A stretch of DNA of 57,576 nt from Alphaproteobacteria bacterium (lineage in GTDB: Bacteria > Pseudomonadota > Alphaproteobacteria > RF32 > CAG-239). Both the position numbers and the translations under genes were made by a program. Position 1 is the stretch's first letter. Each line of letters begins with the position of its first letter. The notes under the pieces were generated by a model. That model had not been told where the DNA came from and did no database searches. It saw only the letters and a list, made by a program, of their open reading frames with translations. Shown here one piece after another: positions 26,607 through 35,236 of the stretch. The stretch lies in the NCBI GenBank assembly GCA_017935485.1, contig JAGBHO010000002.1, positions 1 to 57,576 of the forward strand. The letters run 5' to 3'.

Positions 26607-26788
26607 ATTCATAGGTTTGTTAAATAAATTTTTCATATTCTAACTTGTTTTCCCAATTTATAACATATAGTAACAACTCTTCAGAAAGGAATTAATTCAA
26701 TACCAATCATTGGATATTCTCGAATATTTAAAAGCAAGTATACATAAAAATCCATATTATTTTTTTCTTAAAATGGATATATTCTACA

Positions 26789-26858
26789 AATGTTTGCAAT
26801 ATTTTGCTTATATTCGAAGAATGTTTGCGTTTTATGTTTAAAAACAGCAAATGTTTGC
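26789..26858. repeat. Three phased copies of AATGTTTGC
   Basis: The 9-mer occurs at 26789, 26820 and 26850, spaced 31 and 30 bases, about three helical turns. They lie in the 578-base gap between the divergent DUF4143 ATPase and hipB. The gap is otherwise AT-rich and shows no ORF. The copies could be regulator-binding iterons. Confidence 0.5.
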
Positions 26859-27096
26859 ACAAAAATTTCCTCCGTATCGTAAAATGTTCTCACGGAAACT
26901 TTGAGTGCTATGCAAGGTTTAAGGATACTTAGTTAAATAAAAAAACAAAGCAGTTTTCTATCTTGTTATCAATATTGCTATTAATCTGAACAGCAATCAT
27001 TATAATAATTTAATTGTCAAATAGATTTACATTTTATTTAATCTATATTATAATAATGATTAAATTCGATAAAATATATTTTAATAGAGGTTAGTT

Positions 27097-27417
27097 ATGA
27101 GGACGACAACCAAATATCCAAATTCCGTAAAAAAAACTATGGAAAAATTGGGACAAGATATAAAAGAGGCTCGGTTACGCAGACGTATTACAAAAAAAAT
27201 AATGTCAGATCGAGCCGGTATTAATTATATAACACTGACAAAGGTTGAAAGTGGCAGCCCTACAGTTTCTTTGGGAATTTACGCAAAAGTGTTATTTGTA
27301 TTGGGTTTACTGGATAATCTATATAACATTGCTGATATTTCAAAAGACAAATTAGGCACAACGCTTGAGGCCGAGAGACTTCCCAAAAGGATTCGATACA
27401 AACGCGGAGAAAAATAA
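27097..27417 (+). CDS. hipB: HipB-like antitoxin, XRE family
   Basis: A 106-residue protein with a central HTH (DIKEARLRRRITKKIMSDRA, then NYITLTKVESG). It ends directly at the ATG of hipA (TAA-ATG with no gap). HipB antitoxins bind DNA upstream of the operon and neutralise HipA kinase. The basic C-terminal tail (LPKRIRYKRGEK) may contact HipA or DNA. The phased repeats 240 bases upstream and an ATAATAAT-rich leader could be operator sites. Confidence 0.88.
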   Translation: MRTTTKYPNSVKKTMEKLGQDIKEARLRRRITKKIMSDRAGINYITLTKVESGSPTVSLGIYAKVLFVLGLLDNLYNIADISKDKLGTTLEAERLPKRIRYKRGEK

Positions 27418-28644
27418 ATGTTAGAAGACAGAAAGGTCTATGTGTATATATCCCTGGAAAAACAGGACATCTTTGTCGGAACTCTATGGTCTCATTTCAG
27501 GCACGGAGACGAAACGGCATCTTTTGAATATGATAAAGACTGGCTTGCCAACCCCAATGCTTTTAGTCTCGAACCATCATTAGAATTATTTCCGGGACAA
27601 TATCATACAAAGCACAAGCTGTTTGGCGCCATTGGCGATTCAGCTCCGGATAGATGGGGACGCACGTTAATGCGAAATAACGAGATTGATATGGCTAAAG
27701 CAGAAAAGCGTTCTCCAAGAACCTTAAATGAAATTGATTACCTTTTATTGGTTAATGATCAAACCAGACAAGGTGCATTGCGTTTCAAAAGCGACATTTC
27801 CGGTACTTTTTTGTCCTCATCTCCAACAGAAACAGTTCCGCCATTAGTAAAATTGCCGGAGCTTTTATCCGCAGCAGAAAAAACTTCAGAAAATAAAGCA
27901 ACCCCAGCCGAAATTAAGCTATTGCTTCAGCCGGGATCATCTCTTGGCGGAGCCCGCCCTAAAGCATCGGTGATTGATACTGATGGAACTCTGTGTATCG
28001 CTAAATTTCCTAAAAAAGATGATAATAACAACGTCGTTTTGTGGGAAGGGGTTGCTTTAGATTTGGCCAAAAGAGCAGGAATAAAAACGCCAGAATGGAA
28101 AATAATAACCGTTGCAAATAAAAAGGTTATTATCTTGAAACGTTTTGATCGCCAAGGAGAAAAACGAATTCCTTTTTTGTCTGCTATGAGTATGCTGGGG
28201 GCGGAAGATGGAGATGATAATAAATATTCATATTTGGATATTGCGGATGCTTTGATAGAACACGGAGCGTCAACGAACGAAGACTTGGAGGAATTATGGC
28301 GCCGGATAGTTTTTTCAATAGCGATATCAAATACTGATGATCACCTTCGAAATCATGGCTTTCTATATACGGGGCAACAAGGATGGAGATTATCGCCGGT
28401 TTACGACGTCAACCCTAATCCTGACAGTCAAGGCTTTTTACATACTTATATTTCAAAGGTTGATAACACGGCAGATTATGATATTGCTTTAAGTGTTTGT
28501 GAAAATTTTCGCGTTAAATTAAAAGATGCGAAAGAAATAATTAATCATGTCAAAGGCATCGTCTCAAACTTTGCCATAACGGCTAAAAGGTTTAATGTCT
28601 CTGCCGCGGAAATCGAACGAATGTCTTATTTATTTAAGATTTAA
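27418..28644 (+). CDS. hipA: HipA-like serine/threonine kinase toxin
   Basis: A 408-residue HipA-family kinase. In E. coli HipA phosphorylates glutamyl-tRNA synthetase and halts growth; other HipA proteins have different targets. Motifs are present: the N-terminal HipA_N region FVGTLWSHFRHGDETASFEYD, the glycine loop PGSSLGGARPKA, the catalytic loop ISNTDDHLRNHGFL, and the metal-binding YDVNPNP. All look intact. It forms an operon with hipB. A secreted-protein gene follows after 26 bases. Confidence 0.92.
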   Translation: MLEDRKVYVYISLEKQDIFVGTLWSHFRHGDETASFEYDKDWLANPNAFSLEPSLELFPGQYHTKHKLFGAIGDSAPDRWGRTLMRNNEIDMAKAEKRSPRTLNEIDYLLLVNDQTRQGALRFKSDISGTFLSSSPTETVPPLVKLPELLSAAEKTSENKATPAEIKLLLQPGSSLGGARPKASVIDTDGTLCIAKFPKKDDNNNVVLWEGVALDLAKRAGIKTPEWKIITVANKKVIILKRFDRQGEKRIPFLSAMSMLGAEDGDDNKYSYLDIADALIEHGASTNEDLEELWRRIVFSIAISNTDDHLRNHGFLYTGQQGWRLSPVYDVNPNPDSQGFLHTYISKVDNTADYDIALSVCENFRVKLKDAKEIINHVKGIVSNFAITAKRFNVSAAEIERMSYLFKI

Positions 28645-28670
28645 TTTAATAATACATTGAGGAAAATGTC

Positions 28671-29120
28671 ATGAAAAAATTTACAATGTTCTTAACACTG
28701 GCAATATTGTCATTTTCAAAATTTTGCTGGAGCAATGAATTAAATTATAAAGTTATTTCAAATTATTTAACTGAAAAAAACTATAAGGATATTAGCGATG
28801 ATGACCTTTTCGGACGGCTACCGGGTGTACTAAGCTTTAATAAGGATAATTCAAACATTATTCTTAAATTTTCAGAGGATGGAACTATTTATGAAGTTAG
28901 TCTTATGTTAACTGATGCAAAAAACAGTTCTGCCGAAATTATAAACGATGGAAAATGGATATTTTCAAAATTAATAAATGCTCGTGCAGAAGCTTCCCGC
29001 TGGTTTAATGATTGTATGTTGGGTATAAATTACAATAAAGATGTAAAAACACCGGATTATACTTATTTTTGCTATCCATCTGCAGAGATTTTAAATTTTG
29101 CCTTTACAACACAATATTAA
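28671..29120 (+). CDS. Unrecognised exported protein, 149 residues
   Basis: The N-terminus MKKFTMFLTLAILSFSKFCW is a standard Sec signal peptide with likely cleavage after WSN or nearby. The mature part is small and mostly beta-like, with two Cys (NDCMLG and YFCYP) that could form a disulfide. No family recognised. It follows hipA closely with an AGGAAAATGTC start region, so it may be expressed with the toxin operon. That pairing is unusual for a TA locus and may be accidental. Confidence 0.6.
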   Translation: MKKFTMFLTLAILSFSKFCWSNELNYKVISNYLTEKNYKDISDDDLFGRLPGVLSFNKDNSNIILKFSEDGTIYEVSLMLTDAKNSSAEIINDGKWIFSKLINARAEASRWFNDCMLGINYNKDVKTPDYTYFCYPSAEILNFAFTTQY

Positions 29121-29173
29121 TTTGTTTTCTGGTATAATTTTGTTATAACAAACAGCATGAGGAAACTCATTTT

Positions 29174-29224
29174 AATGTTGATTTAATGTTTAAATAACAT
29201 TATTTTAATATTGAAATAATGTTA
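29174..29224. promoter_or_regulatory. Operator-like half-site array before the Fic gene
   Basis: AATGTT or its complement occurs at 29174, 29185, 29196 and 29218, at steps of 11, 11 and 22 bases, one face of the helix. TAACATTATTT (29195-29205) and AAATAATGTTA (29214-29224) form a perfect 11-bp inverted repeat ending just before the ribosome site. The Fic protein has a C-terminal winged helix, so autoregulation is plausible. Confidence 0.55.
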
Positions 29225-29235
29225 GGGAAATCGTC

Positions 29236-30309
29236 ATGGCTTTTAATCCTAAATATACGGTAACGGCTCAGATGCTTACAAATCTGGCAAAAATTGAGGT
29301 TATTAAACAGCAATTTGAAAATCAGCCTATATCGCCACAGCTTTTATTATCGTTGCGGGAAAGTGCCAAAGTAGCAACAATTCATTATTCCACGCAGATT
29401 GAAGGCAATCGTCTGACCGGAAAAGAAGTTGCCGAGGCTCTGAAAGGGCGAAAATTGCCGCAGAGAGAAAAAGACGAGCAGGAAGTCAAAGCTTATTACA
29501 AGGCTTGGAATGCTATGGAAGAGGCTGTTGTTGCCAATCGTTCTTTTGATGAGAAGTTGATTACCAATATTCATAGTTTAGTAGAAGCCAGTAAAAGTAT
29601 AATTCCGTATCGGGATAATCAGAATGCGATTTACGACAGTGAAACCGGTGTCAAAATTTATTTACCGCCGGAAGCTAAAGATGTGCCGGAGATGATGCTG
29701 GATTTTTGCCAATGGGTACAAAATTCTGGAAATTTGCCGGTGCCACTAGTAGCGGGAATTGTACATTATCAGTTTGTAACGATACACCCTTATTATGACG
29801 GAAACGGACGAACTGCCAGACTTTTGACCAGCTTTATTATGCGTAAAGGCGGGTATGGGCTAAAAGGTATTTACTCGTTGGAAGAATATTATGCCAAGGA
29901 TTTAATCCGTTATTACGATGCTTTGCAGACGCATCCGCACCATAACTATTATTACGGACGGCATGAGGCGGATATAACGGTATGGCTGGAGTATTTTATT
30001 GCCGGTGTTGCCGATGCTTTTAGTAAGGTCAATGAACATGCAAAAGATGAAAAGACAAAAGGATTTACGGCAGATAAAAGCCCTTTACTGCGTGAACTTG
30101 ATATTAAACAGCGGAAAGTCTTGGAACTGTTTGCAGAATTTAAGAAAGTCAACAGTACGCAAATCGCTGATATTTTAGACGTTTCTGCGCAATCTGCCAG
30201 AGCCTTGCTCCGTCAGTGGATTACCGAAGGCTTTTTGCAATATGCCAATGAATCAAAAAAAGCAAGAACATATAAATTGGCAGAAAAATTTGAGAATTTT
30301 TTTGAATAA
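29236..30309 (+). CDS. Fic family protein with C-terminal winged helix
   Basis: A 357-residue Fic protein, probably transferring AMP to target proteins. The catalytic motif is HPYYDGNGRTAR (HxFx[DE]GNGRxxR with Tyr for Phe). The self-inhibitory alpha-helix motif (S/T)xxxEG is present before it as STQIEGN (about residues 53-59), which makes it a class II Fic. The flap and the preceding Fic_N region are intact. Residues 290-345 form a winged helix (NSTQIADILDVSAQSARALL). This layout is common in autoregulated Fic proteins on mobile DNA. The GC content rises here compared with hipBA. Confidence 0.9.
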   Translation: MAFNPKYTVTAQMLTNLAKIEVIKQQFENQPISPQLLLSLRESAKVATIHYSTQIEGNRLTGKEVAEALKGRKLPQREKDEQEVKAYYKAWNAMEEAVVANRSFDEKLITNIHSLVEASKSIIPYRDNQNAIYDSETGVKIYLPPEAKDVPEMMLDFCQWVQNSGNLPVPLVAGIVHYQFVTIHPYYDGNGRTARLLTSFIMRKGGYGLKGIYSLEEYYAKDLIRYYDALQTHPHHNYYYGRHEADITVWLEYFIAGVADAFSKVNEHAKDEKTKGFTADKSPLLRELDIKQRKVLELFAEFKKVNSTQIADILDVSAQSARALLRQWITEGFLQYANESKKARTYKLAEKFENFFE

Positions 30310-30444
30310 TGACACATTTTTAACTGAATGCAATTCTTTTAAAATAATATTACGCGGCGTTTGCCAATTTTGGTTTTGGTGGCTATTATTCATGTTTCGA
30401 TACCGTTGTTTGCTTGAATTTTATCATTCAGCAATATCAAAGGA

Positions 30445-31197
30445 TTACTTCTTTACTTCCGTATAATTTATCGCATGATCTGTAAGTTTTCGATTTTGAT
30501 GAAATTCTTTCAAATCTTTTAACAAATTTTTATTTTTTTCATCCATGAGATTATTATCATTTAAATATTTTTCGATAGCATTTATATCTGTTTCAAATAT
30601 TTTCAAAATTCCTTTTGGCCGGAAACCTTGTATTGCCTGACAATGCTGAACTAAAGAACCATTATATTGTTCTGAAATCCTGAAGATAAGATCTAATAAT
30701 ATAAAATTGTCAACCTCTGTAGTATTTTGTTTTATTTCATTTTCAGATATGCCAAAATTGGTTAACAAATTTTCAATATCTAATCTGTATTGATATAATT
30801 CTAACATATTAAAAGCACTATCCCATCGTCCTACTCTGGTAATGAGTTTAGATAAATTTTTTGAATATATAAGAGCTAATTTTTTTAATTCATCTAGAGT
30901 TTCTTTGGCTTCTTCTGTTGTTTTTTGCGCTTGTTTAGTAATTGTCTCTAGTTCTATCCCTTCCTTACCGATTTTTAATATTTTAAATACTTTGCCAATT
31001 TTTTCAAAAGAGAATATCAAAATTATGAAGATCTCTATTGTTACTAATGGCCATGCATTTTTATCTTCAAAAATTGTACATAATGTCAAGAATAAAATAA
31101 GGGCAATAAATCCCAACCATATCAATCTGATTAGAAACTTTGTAATTTTTGATGCTAAGTCTAATGTATAAATTTTCATGTTCCTTACTTCTTCCAT
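30445..31197 (-). CDS. Unrecognised membrane-anchored coiled-coil protein
   Basis: A 250-residue protein with two hydrophobic segments near the N-terminus (about residues 18-41 and 48-65). A long helical region with coiled-coil character (ETITKQAQKTTEEAKETLDELKK) follows. The C-terminal part is soluble. It is the last gene behind the secretion adaptor on the minus strand, with a 4-base gap, so it is probably co-transcribed with the type I exporter. Its AT-rich composition differs from the transporter genes, so it may be a later arrival. No family recognised. Confidence 0.6.
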   Translation of the reverse strand: MEEVRNMKIYTLDLASKITKFLIRLIWLGFIALILFLTLCTIFEDKNAWPLVTIEIFIILIFSFEKIGKVFKILKIGKEGIELETITKQAQKTTEEAKETLDELKKLALIYSKNLSKLITRVGRWDSAFNMLELYQYRLDIENLLTNFGISENEIKQNTTEVDNFILLDLIFRISEQYNGSLVQHCQAIQGFRPKGILKIFETDINAIEKYLNDNNLMDEKNKNLLKDLKEFHQNRKLTDHAINYTEVKK

Positions 31198-31201
31198 CTC
31201 C

Positions 31202-32602
31202 TCACCTCTCTCGCATACTTTCGTTGAGATATTTCATGACCGGGGAAAGCAGATATTCAATCACGCGGCGTTTGCCGGTTTTTATTTCCGCCGTCACGCT
31301 CATGCCGGGTTTGAGCTGGATAATCTGCCCATCGGCTTTGATTTTGTTATCCATGAGCGTTAGTCGGGCATTAAATACCAAACCGAGTTTTTCGTCTTGC
31401 ACCGCATCACCGGAGATGTTGCGGACTTTGCCTTTAATCGTGCCGTATTTGGTGAACGGAAAGCTGTCAATTTTGATTTCCACATCCTGCTCCGGCCGCA
31501 CAAAGCCGATGTCTTTGTTCAAAATCTGTACTTCGGCTTCGAGTTTATAATCTTCGGGCACAAGGTTCATAATCGGCTTGGCTGTTTCGACCACGCCGCC
31601 CTTGGTATGATAAACCAGCTGCTGAACATACCCCGAAAGCGGCGCTTTAACGATGGTGCGTTTCAAAGCTTCTTCATATTTAATCAGTTCCTGCTGATAA
31701 GACGCCAGTTTCTCTCGGCTTTCGGTCAGCTCTTGCATAATATTCTTGTCAAACTCGGCCAGATATTGCCGCTGTTCTTTTTTGAGCGATTCAATGTTCG
31801 CCTCGGTTTCCGCCATTTTCTTGGCTTGTACGTTACGTTGCTCTTGTAAATTGGTTAATTCTTCTTCCTGCTCCAGAAAAGTCAGCCGCGCCAAAAGCTT
31901 CTTATCCACGAGGATTTTCTTTTTCTCAATCCGCTCCTGCACGCTCGGCAACAGTTTCTCAATGCGGGTCAGGTCAGCCTGAATGGTATCTTTTTCTTTC
32001 TCAGCCTTGGTAATCTGCCCGTTCAGAACTTCAATCTTGGCCGCTTTCTCGGTCATCTGGCTTTTGAGCAAATCCGTATGCATTTTAATTAAATATTCGT
32101 CAATATCCGGATTATAGCTGAAATTCTTCTCCGGATCGTCCGATAACAGGGCTTTCAGTCTTGAAATCGCGATTTCCAAAGCTTCCATTTCGTTTTCCAC
32201 CCGATTAATGTTCGCCAGAACCTCGGTCTGGTTAAATTTAATCAGGTCTTGCCCCTCTTTGACATATTGCCCTTCCTGAACATAGATTTCTTCAATCTCA
32301 CTGTCGGTCAGGGTTTGGATGGTCTTGATGTTTGAGGCGGGCATCAGCTTTCCGGCCGAGGTAGCGATAATGTCGATTTTGCCTAAGATTGACCACAAAA
32401 TCAGCACCGTAAACATCAGCATGATGACGTATGTCAACAACCGTGCGGCATGAGACGGCGGCATCTCGGTCACTTCCAAGACCGCCGGCAGAAATTCTTT
32501 TTCATGCTCGTTCATGCCTTTGATTTTACTGTCTTTGGCGGCTTTTTCCTGCAGCAGAGCCAGCTTGGCAATTTCCCAATATCTCTTGAACTGCTCCATC
32601 AT
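31202..32602 (-). CDS. Type I secretion membrane fusion protein (HlyD family)
   Basis: The periplasmic adaptor of a type I secretion system, about 466 residues. A cytoplasmic N-terminus and one membrane helix (LLTYVIMLMFTVLILWSILG) are followed by a lipoyl/barrel domain (TSAGKLMPASNIKTIQ) and a long coiled-coil hairpin (about residues 150-320). The second half-lipoyl IVKAPLSGYVQQLVYHTKGG and the C-terminal barrel RVIEYLLSPV follow. The start at 32602 overlaps the transporter stop codon as ATGA, giving coupling. It should link the ABC transporter to a TolC-like outer-membrane channel, which is not in this window. Confidence 0.93.
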   Translation of the reverse strand: MMEQFKRYWEIAKLALLQEKAAKDSKIKGMNEHEKEFLPAVLEVTEMPPSHAARLLTYVIMLMFTVLILWSILGKIDIIATSAGKLMPASNIKTIQTLTDSEIEEIYVQEGQYVKEGQDLIKFNQTEVLANINRVENEMEALEIAISRLKALLSDDPEKNFSYNPDIDEYLIKMHTDLLKSQMTEKAAKIEVLNGQITKAEKEKDTIQADLTRIEKLLPSVQERIEKKKILVDKKLLARLTFLEQEEELTNLQEQRNVQAKKMAETEANIESLKKEQRQYLAEFDKNIMQELTESREKLASYQQELIKYEEALKRTIVKAPLSGYVQQLVYHTKGGVVETAKPIMNLVPEDYKLEAEVQILNKDIGFVRPEQDVEIKIDSFPFTKYGTIKGKVRNISGDAVQDEKLGLVFNARLTLMDNKIKADGQIIQLKPGMSVTAEIKTGKRRVIEYLLSPVMKYLNESMRER

Positions 32603-34767
32603 GCCGCAACCTCCTCGTTGGCGGGCACAATCGGCGCGGTCTGGCTGTTCCACAGATAAGCATAGCGCCCACCGCGTTTCAAAAGTTCTTCATGAGTGCC
32701 GGTTTCTGTAATCTCGCCTTTTTCAATGGTAATAATCTGGTCGCATTCCCGCACGGTCGAGAGCCGGTGCGCAATCATAAACACCGTCCGCCCTTTACAG
32801 ATTGATGCCATATTCTGCTGGATAATCCGTTCGGATTCATAATCAAGCGCCGAGGTCGCCTCATCAAAAATCAAAATCCGCGGATTGTTGACCAAAGCGC
32901 GCGCAATCGCAATCCGCTGTCTTTGCCCGCCGGAAAGCGAAGAGCCGCGTTCTTCAATAACCGTGTCATAGCCGTCCGGCAGTTCGGTAATAAAATCGTG
33001 TGCGCCGGCCAGTTTGGCCGCGGCAATAATCCTGTCCATGGATATTGCCGGATTGGTCAGGGCGATATTTTCCCGCACACTCTTGTTAAATAAGTAGTTT
33101 TCCTGCAAAACGACGCCGATTTGCCGCCTTAACCATGCCGTATCAACGGTGGAAATATCTATTCCGTCAATCAGCACTTTGCCGGATTCCGGAATATACA
33201 AACGCTGAATCAGCTTGGTGACGGTCGATTTGCCCGAGCCGCTCGGCCCGACAAAACCGATTTTCTGTCCGGCCCTGACTTTGAAACTCATCTTTTTGAG
33301 AATTTCCGGCCCGTTCGGTACATAGCGGAAAGTAATGTCCTTAAATTCCACATCGCCTTTAATCTCCGGCATCGAGCCTTTGGACAGGTTGGTTGTATTC
33401 TCCGGTGGATTGTTCAAAATATCCGAGAGTTTGTCCATGGAGATTTTAGCCTGCTGGAAATTCTGCCACAACTGCGCCAAGCGCAAAATCGGCTGCGTTA
33501 CGCGACCGGATAACATGTTAAAGGCAATCAGCTGCCCGACCGACAGCTCTCCTTTCATCACCAAACTTGCGCCAATCCACAAAGTCAGCGCCATGGTGAT
33601 TTTCTGCACCAGCTGCACGAGTTGCCCTGCAATATTGTTGATGTGAGAAGCTCTGAAAGAAGACCCGACATAGGCCGCCAGCTGCTGCTCCCAACGGCGT
33701 TGCATCTGCGGCTCGACGGCTAAAGACTTAACCGTCTCCACGCCCGAAACCGCTTCCACCAGAAAACACTGGTTTTCTGCCCCGCGGCGAAACCGCTCGT
33801 CAATCCGCGAACGCAAAATCGGGGTAAAAAACAAGGACAACAAAACATAAAAAGGAATGGAGAGCAAAACCAACAGCGTCAAGGTCTTGGAATAAAAGAA
33901 CATCACCGTAAAAAAGATAATGGTAAAAAAGAAGTCAATAATCAGGGTTAAGGTCGAACCGGTCAGAAAATTGCGGATATTCTCCAATTCGTGCACCCGC
34001 GCCACCGTGTCGCCGACCCGCCGCACGCCGAAATAAGACAGCGGCAGCCGAATGAGATGCTTAAACAAACTCGCCCCCAACTCCACATCCACGCGGGTGG
34101 TGGTATGCGAGAAGGTATAAGTCCGCAGCCCGCCAAGCAGAGTTTCAAAAATCCCGATGCAGATTAGCGCCACCATCAACACGTCAAGGCTGGAAAGCCC
34201 GCGGTTAACCAGCACCTTGTCAATCACCACCTGAAACAACAACGGCGACACCAGCGCAAACAGTTGTAAAAAGAACGAAGCCAGAATAACCTCGCCGAAC
34301 AGCCTGCGATATTTGACCACTGCCGGAATAAACCATGAAATGTCAAACTTGCGGTTTTTGCCGTTGATAAACTCACGGCAGGTCATCATTAAGAGCCTGC
34401 CGTTCCATCTGTTCATAAATTCTTCTTTGCTCAAAACCTCGGGGTGGTTGCCTTTGGCGGGGTCTTGAATCAAAACTTTGTCCTCAGCAACTTTGCCGAT
34501 AATAAAATAAGTATTGTCTTTGCTCTGGGCGATTGCCGGCAGTGCTGTCTTGTCCAAACGCTCCCACTTGGTTTCGACAAAGCGAGCTTTGAAAGAAAAT
34601 TCCTTGGCCAATTGCAGCAGTTCATATTCTTCAAAATGCGAATTCTGCCGGTCATATTTATGCTTAATCTGGTCAATAGAAATCGGCTTTTCAAAGAAAT
34701 TCGCCATAATCGCAAAACAGGCCAAACCCGTATCTAATGTTTGGGGATTTGAATTTTCTTCTGTCAT
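32599..34767 (-). CDS. Type I secretion ABC transporter with C39-like domain
   Basis: A 722-residue exporter of the HlyB/LapB kind. The first 130 residues form a C39-peptidase-like domain. The catalytic Cys position of the DCG motif is Thr (LDTGLACFAIM), so it is probably a non-cleaving domain that holds the unfolded RTX substrate. The membrane region (about residues 160-430) precedes the ATPase, which has Walker A GPSGSGKST, signature LSGGQRQRIAIARAL and Walker B ILIFDEATSALD. The start at 34767 (MTEENSNPQ) is preferred over an unsupported extension to 34839. The neighbouring RTX giant is the obvious cargo. Confidence 0.94.
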   Translation of the reverse strand: MTEENSNPQTLDTGLACFAIMANFFEKPISIDQIKHKYDRQNSHFEEYELLQLAKEFSFKARFVETKWERLDKTALPAIAQSKDNTYFIIGKVAEDKVLIQDPAKGNHPEVLSKEEFMNRWNGRLLMMTCREFINGKNRKFDISWFIPAVVKYRRLFGEVILASFFLQLFALVSPLLFQVVIDKVLVNRGLSSLDVLMVALICIGIFETLLGGLRTYTFSHTTTRVDVELGASLFKHLIRLPLSYFGVRRVGDTVARVHELENIRNFLTGSTLTLIIDFFFTIIFFTVMFFYSKTLTLLVLLSIPFYVLLSLFFTPILRSRIDERFRRGAENQCFLVEAVSGVETVKSLAVEPQMQRRWEQQLAAYVGSSFRASHINNIAGQLVQLVQKITMALTLWIGASLVMKGELSVGQLIAFNMLSGRVTQPILRLAQLWQNFQQAKISMDKLSDILNNPPENTTNLSKGSMPEIKGDVEFKDITFRYVPNGPEILKKMSFKVRAGQKIGFVGPSGSGKSTVTKLIQRLYIPESGKVLIDGIDISTVDTAWLRRQIGVVLQENYLFNKSVRENIALTNPAISMDRIIAAAKLAGAHDFITELPDGYDTVIEERGSSLSGGQRQRIAIARALVNNPRILIFDEATSALDYESERIIQQNMASICKGRTVFMIAHRLSTVRECDQIITIEKGEITETGTHEELLKRGGRYAYLWNSQTAPIVPANEEVAA

Positions 34768-35027
34768 AAATTTGCTCACTATCCCGTGGGTTGTAATAAT
34801 TTTATAGCAAATCTTAATACGAAAGAAAACAAAAAGCAAAGAAAATTTTTCACAAATAGATGTGTTATTTTCATTTTAAAATTAAAACTAATTTTTATTA
34901 AGCTATCAGACTAACTTTCCTGTTATCCAGAAATGAGAACAATAAATTTTGAATATTAGTTGTTAATTCCTCCTTTAAGTTGTTTTTCTAAATTAAAAAT
35001 TTTATTATTCACAACCGATGATTTAAA

Positions 35028-35055
35028 TTGACACTACAAATAAAAGAGTTAAAAT
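35028..35055 (+). promoter_or_regulatory. Strong promoter of element E2
   Basis: TTGACA (35028-35033) and TAAAAT (35050-35055), spacer 16 bases. The layout and distance to the downstream AGGAGAGAA are the same as at E1. Confidence 0.75.
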
Positions 35056-35084
35056 TACGGCTATAAGCCTTATAGGAGAGAAAC

Positions 35085-35168
35085 ATGATTCTCATAAAAC
35101 GAAGTCAGCAGCATTCAATCATTATGATTACATTGCCTCATCATGTTTCTCTCCTGCCTCTATGTTAA
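35085..35168 (+). CDS. 27-residue peptide of element E2
   Basis: ATG follows AGGAG by 6 bases. The peptide starts MILIKRSQQHSII and ends HVSLLPLC. It is hydrophobic with one basic patch. The anti-Shine-Dalgarno block falls within its last codons. Translation is not proven. Confidence 0.35.
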   Translation: MILIKRSQQHSIIMITLPHHVSLLPLC

Positions 35169-35205
35169 AAACCTTTGCAGTATAAGCTGCAAAGGTTTTG
35201 TTGTA
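35168..35205 (+). terminator. Terminator-like hairpin after element E2
   Basis: AAAACCTTTGCAG and CTGCAAAGGTTTT pair perfectly around a 6-base loop, followed by GTTGT rather than a full T-run, so read-through into the gene at 35237 is possible. Confidence 0.65.
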
Positions 35206-35236
35206 TGAAAATGAAAAAGATAATTGAGGTTTAGAA

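Larger units (their letters stand above)
35062..35205 (+). ncRNA. Element E2: structured short transcript with masked ribosome site
   Basis: AGGAGAGAAACATGAT (35074-35089) contains a ribosome site and start codon and is perfectly complementary over 16 bases to 35140-35155. The hairpin would hide translation start of a 27-codon ORF. A terminator-like stem (35168-35199) closes the element. It resembles E1 at 21 kb in every part. Position in front of the RTX operon also allows a leader/attenuator role. Confidence 0.5.
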
